Positions 31,689 through 36,718 of a stretch of 36,718 nt of DNA are shown in pieces. The notes beneath the pieces were generated by a model that worked only from the letters and a program-made list of their open reading frames with translations, was not told the DNA's origin and ran no database searches. Source of the stretch: Candidatus Binatia bacterium (GTDB taxonomy: Bacteria > Desulfobacterota > Binatia > Bin18); assembly GCA_022824615.1 (NCBI GenBank), contig JAJDZM010000153.1:1-36718 (forward strand), read 5' to 3'. Position 1 is the first letter of the stretch. Every line of letters begins with the position of its first letter. The translations under genes and the position numbers were made by a program.

Positions 31689-32903
31689 TCACGCCCTAAC
31701 TCGCCATTCGCCGGTGAGCAGCTTTTGCATCAACCCTCGCTTTTGACGTGTCAGTGCTTCAAGCTCGGCATCCAGAAGGGTAAGCTCCTCTTTGGCTGTG
31801 GTCAGGGCCGTGGCCATGGTCTGTTGCGCCTCCAAGCTTGGCACCGGTAGACGACAGCCGAAGAAGTCAGCAGCGTTGATATTGAGAAGACCGTCATTGC
31901 GGACACCCGAGTTAATCAGGCGTGTCAGTTGCCGGTTCAACACCCCTGCGTCGAATAGGTGCGCGTAAAAATTCTGATTTAATCCTTTCTTCAGCGCGAA
32001 GCAGAAGTAGACGTGGGGAACGAGCGCTGCTGGACGCTCCAACGGGAAAATGCAGCCCTGCGGATAGGTCAGGGAGTTACCCTTGTTGTACGCAAATTCA
32101 CCCTCGTGAAGAACGATGTAATTCTCAAGGCTTCGTCCGGCCATATCTCGGCTGTACTTGTCAGATTGAAGTAGGAAGCCCGATTTGGCGGAGATTGTCA
32201 TAACTGGATAATTATTGCCAGAATTCTGGCGTTGGACGCGGTTAGACAGTTCGGAGAGCGGTTTGAGGGGCCATTCAGAACGAAATTGACCACTCAAGCC
32301 AAATAACTTTTGACGTAGCGAAGACAATTTCTTCTGTTTAGCCGCCCGCAGCGCCTCAAGTTTCTCAATCGCCTCATCCCAGGTCCGCAAGATTTCAGCA
32401 ATCTTGTGCTGTTCGGGGAGTGGGGGAAGAAGAATTGGGAACTCCCTGAGTTGTGTCGAATTGATACTCGCAAGATTCGTACTCTGTTTGGACGATAGCT
32501 GAAAATAGCGCCGTCCATACTCGGAGGCGGCCTGATACGCAAGAAACTCGGGCAGCAACAACGCTGCCTTCGGACGGACGGCAAAAACATGATTCTGATG
32601 CAAGCAGGGCGCAATCTGGCCTTGCCAGACCGTTCCCCTCCCCAACTTGTCGAAGTCGCCGCCCTCCGTAAACAGTACATCGCCATCCCGGAGTCTGTAC
32701 CGCTCAACATCAGCCTGTTCGACCATAATTTCCTTGATTACCGAAAGATCAACATACCCATCCTGGACATTCGCAACACGTAGGTAAGGCAGGGAAATAG
32801 GCGAACCATTCACGCGCTTGCCTTTGGCAATGCCAGTCTGAACATCGGATAACAAGGACAGCGGAGTCTTCCGCCAATCTTTCGGAAGTTTTGGGCTACG
32901 CAC
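31689..32903 (-). CDS. hsdS: Type I restriction specificity subunit S (two target-recognition domains)
   Basis: A 404-aa specificity subunit. TRD1 covers about 10-150 and TRD2 about 215-350. They are separated by the conserved helical spacer PPLPEQHKIAEILRTWDEAIEKLEAL..KQKKLSSLRQKLFG, and a second such spacer (PSLEAQQTMATALTTAKEELTLLDAELEALTRQKRGLMQKLLTGEW) closes the protein. The two TRDs set the bipartite DNA target of the complex; the target is not predictable here. The start is GTG at 32903 with AAGGAG five bases upstream. A separate half-length S protein is encoded at the head of the same operon. Confidence 0.93.
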   Translation of the reverse strand: MRSPKLPKDWRKTPLSLLSDVQTGIAKGKRVNGSPISLPYLRVANVQDGYVDLSVIKEIMVEQADVERYRLRDGDVLFTEGGDFDKLGRGTVWQGQIAPCLHQNHVFAVRPKAALLLPEFLAYQAASEYGRRYFQLSSKQSTNLASINSTQLREFPILLPPLPEQHKIAEILRTWDEAIEKLEALRAAKQKKLSSLRQKLFGLSGQFRSEWPLKPLSELSNRVQRQNSGNNYPVMTISAKSGFLLQSDKYSRDMAGRSLENYIVLHEGEFAYNKGNSLTYPQGCIFPLERPAALVPHVYFCFALKKGLNQNFYAHLFDAGVLNRQLTRLINSGVRNDGLLNINAADFFGCRLPVPSLEAQQTMATALTTAKEELTLLDAELEALTRQKRGLMQKLLTGEWRVRA

Positions 32904-32936
32904 CGTTACTCCTTCTCTTCCTTTCCTTCCAAGAAT

Positions 32937-32977
32937 CTGACCCCTATCTGACCCCTATTCGACCCCTATTCGACCCC
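32937..32977. repeat. 11-base tandem repeat
   Basis: Three and a half units of an 11-base word of the type (c/t)(t/c)GACCCCTAT occupy most of the 95-base gap between the second DUF1016 gene and hsdS. It is too short and lacks unique spacers, so it is not a CRISPR. It probably arose by slippage and lies in the leader just upstream of the hsdS ribosome site. Confidence 0.75.
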
Positions 32978-32998
32978 CAAGGCACCCAGGGGTCTTAT

Positions 32999-34066
32999 TC
33001 AGCTCTCCCCAGCTCCTTCAGAGTCCTCCGCTCCCTTCGCCTCCAGCCGGGCGCGGGCTGTCTTGATCGCTTCACGCAGCTTGCGTTCCAACACATCACG
33101 GGGGGGCAGTTCCGTCAGGTATTCGGCCACGCGAATGCTCTTTTGGTCCAACTCCAACAGCTCGATCCTCTCGTCCGACTTTTCCGAACAGAGAATCAGC
33201 CCGATTGGTGGCTTTTCGTGCGCCTGCTGTTCATACTTCGCCAGCCAGCGAAGATAGAATTCCATTTGTCCGACATGCGCCGGTTGGAACTTCTCAAGTT
33301 TCAGATCAATGGCGATGAGGCACCTCAGCGTGCGATGGTAGAAGAGCAAGTCGATGTAGAAGTCTTCGTTATCGACGGTGATTCGCTTCTGCCGGGCGAG
33401 AAAAGCCATGCCCTCACCGAACTCCAGAAGGAAGGATTCAAGCTCTCGTAAAATCGCGGCTTCCAAGTCGCCTTCGCCAAACGTATCTTTCAGACCGAGG
33501 AAGTCCAGTAAGTAAGGGTCTCTGAAAACGAGGTCCGGGGTGAGCATGTCTTCATCGCGCAGTGCCGCCAACTCCTGCTTGGCCAACTCGGCGGGTTTTT
33601 TCGACAGCCCCGTGCGCTCGTACAGCAGGCTGTCGATCTTCTTGGCGAGGGTTCGAGTGCTCCACTTTTCGAGGCGACATATTTCCGCGTAGAAGTCTCG
33701 CTTGAGGGGGTCATTGAGTGGAATGATCTGGCGGAAGTGTGTCCAGCTCAATTGTGTACTCAGTGAGTGCACAATCTCCGAATCCGGGAATACCTCGGAG
33801 AACTTGATCATATTGAACAAGTTGCGGCGCGAGTAGCCGCGTCCAAATTCCTGCTGTAATCGTGCGGCTAGCGTCTGCACGATTTGCTCCCCGTACTGAG
33901 CGCGCTCTTCATTCAGAATTTCCCGGCGAATCCGGTTCCCTATTTCCCAGTTCAGCAAGACGAGTCCCTGATTCACCGCCCGAGCGACGCTGGAGCGGGC
34001 AGCAAGAATCAGTTTTCTGACATCAGTGAGAACCAGTAGTTCGATACTCTGTTTGCTTGTCGGCAT
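32999..34066 (-). CDS. DUF1016 (YhcG-like) PD-(D/E)xK nuclease, copy 2 (diverged)
   Basis: A 355-aa DUF1016 protein only distantly similar to the copy at 28602-29699. The N-terminal domain shows SSVARAVNQGLVLLNWEIGNRI, YSRRNLFNMIKFSEVF and LSWTHFRQII. The nuclease core has D239 (YIDLLFYHR) and D254-L-K256, that is DxK instead of ExK, with GQMEFYLRWL following. The C-terminal tail is charged and low in complexity. It begins 47 bases after hsdM with AGGAGT before the ATG and precedes hsdS. Its placement between M and S genes suggests it works with, or was recruited by, the restriction system. Confidence 0.92.
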   Translation of the reverse strand: MPTSKQSIELLVLTDVRKLILAARSSVARAVNQGLVLLNWEIGNRIRREILNEERAQYGEQIVQTLAARLQQEFGRGYSRRNLFNMIKFSEVFPDSEIVHSLSTQLSWTHFRQIIPLNDPLKRDFYAEICRLEKWSTRTLAKKIDSLLYERTGLSKKPAELAKQELAALRDEDMLTPDLVFRDPYLLDFLGLKDTFGEGDLEAAILRELESFLLEFGEGMAFLARQKRITVDNEDFYIDLLFYHRTLRCLIAIDLKLEKFQPAHVGQMEFYLRWLAKYEQQAHEKPPIGLILCSEKSDERIELLELDQKSIRVAEYLTELPPRDVLERKLREAIKTARARLEAKGAEDSEGAGES

Positions 34067-34113
34067 GGGCTAGACTCCTGACGTGACAAGTCGCCTGCTC
34101 GGTCAAACCGCCC

Positions 34114-35631
34114 TCAAACCTCAACCCCCAACTCCTTCAGATAACCCCTCATACGCCCACGCACCTCGACCAACTCGGTCTCAATCTGATCGATCTCCTT
34201 TTGCAGGGCGGCAACGTCAATCTCTTCCTCGGGCTCGAAGGTATCCACGTAGCGGGGGATATTGAGATTGAAGTCGTTCTCGGCAATCTCCCCGGGGCTT
34301 GCTAGGTACGAGTATTTCTCTATGACCGCGCGCGTCCTGAAGGTCTCCACCACCTTGGCGATGTGGGCCTCGTCCATGACGTTCTGCGTCTTGCCGGGTG
34401 TGAACTCCTTGCTGGCGTCGATGAAAAGCACGTCCTTGCGCGCCGCATTCTGACTGTCTTCCTCGCGCGAGCGGTCGAAGACCAGAACGGCGACGGGGAT
34501 ACCGGTCGTGGTGAAAAGATTGGCGGGCAGGCCGACCACAGTGTCGAGCAGATTTTCTTTAATGAGCGCTTGCCGGATGCGCCCCTCGGCGCCACCCCGA
34601 AACAGCACGCCGTGGGGGACGATTACCGCCACCCGTCCGCTGTGGCGCTTGGCAACCTCGATCATATGGGTAATGAAGCCGTAGTCGCCCTTGGACTTGG
34701 GCGGCACGCCGCGCCAGAAGCGCTCGTACTGGTCCTTGGGCGCGTTTTCCGCACCCCACTTGTCCAGCGAAAAGGGCGGGTTGGCAACCACGATATCAAA
34801 CTTCATGAGGTGGTCGCCCTCAATCAGAGCCGGGCTGTTGAGGGTATCGCACCACTCGATGCGTGCGGCATCCTTGGCGTGCAGAAACATATTCATGCGG
34901 GCCAGCGCCCAGGTCGCGCCGTTCACCTCCTGGCCGTACAGGGCGAAGTTGTCCGAGCCGACCTGCTCGGCGGCGCGGATCAGCAGCGAACCCGAACCGC
35001 AGGCCGGGTCGCAGATGGTGTCGCCGGGTTGCGGTGCGGCCAGGCCGGCCAGCAGCCGGGAGACCGCGGCGGGCGTGTAGAACTCCCCGGCCTTTTTGCC
35101 GGCGTCCGAGGCGAAACGGGAGATGAGATAGATATAGCACTCGCCGATAATGTCCTCGTCCACCCGCGACGGGCGTAGATTGAGAGCGGGCTTGGCAAAG
35201 TCTTCCAGCAGATTCTTGAGACGGCGATTGCGGTCCTTGACCCGACCCAGATTGGCTTCCGAGTTGAAGTCGATGTTGCGGAACACGCCTTCGAGCTTGG
35301 TGCGGTTGGCGTCCTCAATCTCTTCAAGAGCGACGTTGATGAGTTCGCCGATATTGGCCTCGTTGCGCCGCTCGTACAGCTCGTAGAAGCTCGTCCCCTC
35401 GGGCAGGACGAAACGCTCGCGCTCCAGCCGGCGGCGGATGCGCGCCTCGTCGTCGCCGTAGCGGGCGCGGTAGGTTTCGATGTGGTCGTTCCACAGGTCC
35501 GAAATATACTTGAGGAACAGCATCACCAGGATGTAGTCCTTGTACTGCCCGGCATCGACGACGCCCCGGAAGGTGTCGCAGGCGGCCCAGGCGGTCTGGT
35601 TGATCTGTTGCTGGGTGAGTTGATCGGTCAC
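34114..35631 (-). CDS. hsdM: Type I restriction-modification DNA methyltransferase subunit M
   Basis: A 505-aa N6-adenine methyltransferase. The N-terminal helical HsdM_N domain (~5-145) is followed by motif X/GEFYTP (182-187), the SAM-binding motif I DPACGSG (208-214) and the catalytic NPPF (284-287). The tail ends in a coiled coil (VAALQKEIDQIETELVEVRGRM) that contacts S. It modifies adenines in the target set by the S subunits. The start is GTG at 35631, overlapping the half-S gene stop by four bases (GTGA), so translation is coupled. A DUF1016 gene follows. Confidence 0.95.
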   Translation of the reverse strand: MTDQLTQQQINQTAWAACDTFRGVVDAGQYKDYILVMLFLKYISDLWNDHIETYRARYGDDEARIRRRLERERFVLPEGTSFYELYERRNEANIGELINVALEEIEDANRTKLEGVFRNIDFNSEANLGRVKDRNRRLKNLLEDFAKPALNLRPSRVDEDIIGECYIYLISRFASDAGKKAGEFYTPAAVSRLLAGLAAPQPGDTICDPACGSGSLLIRAAEQVGSDNFALYGQEVNGATWALARMNMFLHAKDAARIEWCDTLNSPALIEGDHLMKFDIVVANPPFSLDKWGAENAPKDQYERFWRGVPPKSKGDYGFITHMIEVAKRHSGRVAVIVPHGVLFRGGAEGRIRQALIKENLLDTVVGLPANLFTTTGIPVAVLVFDRSREEDSQNAARKDVLFIDASKEFTPGKTQNVMDEAHIAKVVETFRTRAVIEKYSYLASPGEIAENDFNLNIPRYVDTFEPEEEIDVAALQKEIDQIETELVEVRGRMRGYLKELGVEV

Positions 35632-36233
35632 TTTGTTCCCCCTTCCCGTTCGGTCCCGGTGTAGAGACCCTTTGCCCGGTCGGCGAGTAGCAGGCTGGTC
35701 AGTTGCCTGCGCTTGTCGGCCGCCAGGACGACCAAGGTGCGTTCGCGCGCGGCCAGGGCGTCGATAGCCACGATTCTGCGCTGCGTCTCAAGGTCGGGTA
35801 CGTCGATATCGAGCATATCAAGACTTGAGCGCGGCACCATCCGCAGGCCCGTACCACGGGCGAAGCTGTCGAAGTGGCGCTGGGCGGGCGGCTGATTTAT
35901 CGCCCAGGCCAGATACTCCGGCAGAACGATATCCACCTTCGGACGCAACACGAAGAGCGGCAATACGGCCAGGGCCGGCTCCCTGAACCGAGAGTCGAGG
36001 GCGAAGGCCGTGTTCCGTTCGCCACGGGAGCGGAACACTACATCACCGGCGCTGACGAGATACTTGGCTGGCAGGTCGCCAAGGCGCACACGCGTCAACC
36101 GTTCCGGATTGACGTGCCCGTCCGGCGATAGGTCTCCGAGTTGGATTGCGAGCAAGCCGCCACGGTCCGTCTTTTCCAGTCGGCTGCGGGTGGTATACCC
36201 TGTGTGGATGGTGCTGAGGTCTGAAACCTGCAT
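35628..36233 (-). CDS. Half-length type I specificity protein (single TRD)
   Basis: A 201-aa protein with one target-recognition domain and one helical spacer. The TRD has LAIQLGDLSPDG, YLVSAGDVVFRSRGERN and LPEYLAWAINQP, matching the usual strand order. The spacer VPDLETQRRIVAIDALAARERTLVVLAADKRRQLTSLLLA corresponds to the first S spacer (quoted region about 145-184). It is about half the usual S length and has no second TRD. It could dimerise to recognise a symmetric target, or pair with the same M as the full S protein and give a second specificity. First gene of the operon; the ATG is preceded by a weak GAGA. Confidence 0.85.
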   Translation of the reverse strand: MQVSDLSTIHTGYTTRSRLEKTDRGGLLAIQLGDLSPDGHVNPERLTRVRLGDLPAKYLVSAGDVVFRSRGERNTAFALDSRFREPALAVLPLFVLRPKVDIVLPEYLAWAINQPPAQRHFDSFARGTGLRMVPRSSLDMLDIDVPDLETQRRIVAIDALAARERTLVVLAADKRRQLTSLLLADRAKGLYTGTEREGGTK

Positions 36234-36242
36234 ATATTTTTC

Positions 36243-36280
36243 TCTGTATATTTAATACAGAATATATTACTACCCGTCAA
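36243..36280 (-). promoter_or_regulatory. Promoter of the restriction operon with an inverted repeat over the -10
   Basis: On the minus strand TTGACG (36275-36280) and TATTAA (36252-36257) are separated by 17 bases, a good sigma70-type arrangement ending about 20 bases before the ATG at 36233. The -10 lies in the perfect 7-base inverted repeat TCTGTAT-attta-ATACAGA (36243-36261). Another TCTGTAT occurs at 36304-36310 and ATACTGT at 36316-36322. The repeats look like operator sites that would let a repressor shut the operon; no regulator gene is visible in the window. Confidence 0.6.
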
Positions 36281-36382
36281 CCCTCTATATATGAGTAAAT
36301 ATATCTGTATTACTTATACTGTAATTTTATAGATTAATACGGTATCGCCAGAGCAAATAACGATAATGTGTAACTGCCCGTC

Positions 36383-36402
36383 ATTCCTGCACGAGCAGGA
36401 AT
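36383..36402. repeat. Palindromic repeat, ATTCCTGC type
   Basis: A perfect 8-base inverted repeat, ATTCCTGC-acga-GCAGGAAT, preceded by CCCGTC. This word type recurs as a dispersed intergenic repeat in many proteobacteria-like genomes. There is no T-run after it, so it is not a clear terminator. Confidence 0.6.
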
Positions 36403-36505
36403 CTAGCGCGTTTCACGATAAGTTGTAGCCGTGCCAGTCCGCGCTCGTCGGGAAGGACACGGGCCTGCCCCAAGCGGCCTGGGAGGAGATGAGTGGGGCT
36501 CCCCG

Positions 36506-36557
36506 CCTGGGAGGGCGGCCATCCTGGCCGCCATGCGGGCTGGAAGCCCGCACTCCT
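36506..36557. repeat. Double-hairpin dispersed repeat (copy 2)
   Basis: A ~52-base near-copy of 23640-23690: the same CCTGGGAG entry, a GGCGGCCA/TGGCCGCC hairpin, the identical GCGGGCTGGAAGCCCGC hairpin and the CACTCCT exit. Compensating changes keep the first stem paired, suggesting that the structure is conserved. Confidence 0.8.
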
Positions 36558-36626
36558 AGGGGAGGAGAAGAGACGCGCTACACAGCATCGTGATTTGCTC
36601 TAGCCTTCCAGCCTCCCGGCCCCTGG

Positions 36627-36647
36627 ATGCCGGATCAGGTCCGGCAT
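36627..36647. repeat. Palindromic repeat, ATGCCGGA type
   Basis: A perfect 8-base inverted repeat, ATGCCGGA-tcagg-TCCGGCAT, following CCCCTGG and preceding GACGAG. It is a common type of intergenic hairpin and no gene depends on it here. Confidence 0.6.
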
Positions 36648-36718
36648 GACGAGAGCGGAACGCTTCAGCGTTCAGCGTTATGCGCCTGTCTGAACGGTAC
36701 CCACCCCGCCGCTACGCG

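Larger units (their letters stand above)
36281..36718. other. Gene-free, repeat-rich end of the window
   Basis: About 440 bases without a convincing gene. The first ~90 are very A/T-rich and belong to the upstream region of the restriction operon. The rest holds three unrelated hairpin repeats: ATTCCTGC/GCAGGAAT (36383-36402), the double hairpin (36506-36557) and ATGCCGGA/TCCGGCAT (36627-36647). It looks like an intergenic repeat cluster bordering the defence island. Confidence 0.6.

Noticed and set aside
32937-32977. Possible CRISPR
   Set aside because: The repeat is 11 bases with no spacers and no cas genes are present.
36244-36260. LexA (SOS) box CTGT...ACAG upstream of the half-S gene
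   Set aside because: The gap between CTGT and ACAG is nine bases, not the eight of the enterobacterial LexA box; kept only as a generic operator candidate.

Overview
This is a G/C-rich bacterial chromosome segment holding about 28 intact genes and two gene remnants. Gene content is soil, sponge or sediment-like: several amidohydrolase-2 and luciferase-like (LLM) oxidoreductases, NicX-type ring-cleavage enzymes, a Rieske oxygenase and a CoxL-like molybdoenzyme. The PPC-plus-repeat secreted protein and the dispersed hairpin repeats would fit a large-genome uncultured lineage such as Tectomicrobia/Entotheonella or Binatota, but this placement is a weak inference. No rRNA, tRNA or CRISPR was seen.

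Region 1 (1-6644): an amidohydrolase on + converges on a six-gene minus-strand catabolic operon. In transcription order it is NicX-like A, Rieske oxygenase alpha subunit, a 109-aa unknown protein, VOC-fold protein, NicX-like B and LLM oxidoreductase. It looks like an oxidative pathway for an aromatic or N-heterocyclic compound: hydroxylation by the Rieske enzyme, then ring opening by the two non-haem-iron NicX-type proteins. The substrate is unknown.

Region 2 (6574-10992): one A/T-richer gene of about 1418 codons encoding an unusual fusion of helical/TPR repeats, a full Hsp70 (ATPase plus substrate-binding beta domain), more helical repeats and a trypsin-like serine protease with an intact His-Asp-Ser triad. 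It has its own sigma70-like promoter inside a perfect palindrome shared with the divergent gene. This is the strongest candidate for an undescribed system: a chaperone-gated protease on one chain, possibly a conflict or quality-control effector.

Region 3 (11013-23399): a lone CoxL-like molybdopterin subunit with an LLM partner, YfbR-like 5'-nucleotidase, a secreted PPC/tandem-repeat protein, a DyP peroxidase, a YfcE-like phosphoesterase, an RHH/RelE toxin-antitoxin pair, and a minus-strand operon of LLM oxidoreductase, amidohydrolase and an AceE/transketolase-like ThDP enzyme.

Region 4 (23400-36718): a repeat-bordered defence island. A minus-strand operon runs half-HsdS, HsdM, DUF1016 nuclease, full HsdS, OLD-family ATPase/Toprim nuclease, a second DUF1016 nuclease, the remnant of a third DUF1016 gene gutted by a DUF559 nuclease cassette, HsdR, and a YgjP-like zinc metalloprotease. 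A broken VapB tail follows. The operon has a readable promoter whose -10 lies within an inverted repeat. Both flanks hold copies of the same double-hairpin dispersed repeat, and a MITE-like element with terminal inverted repeats lies on the downstream side.
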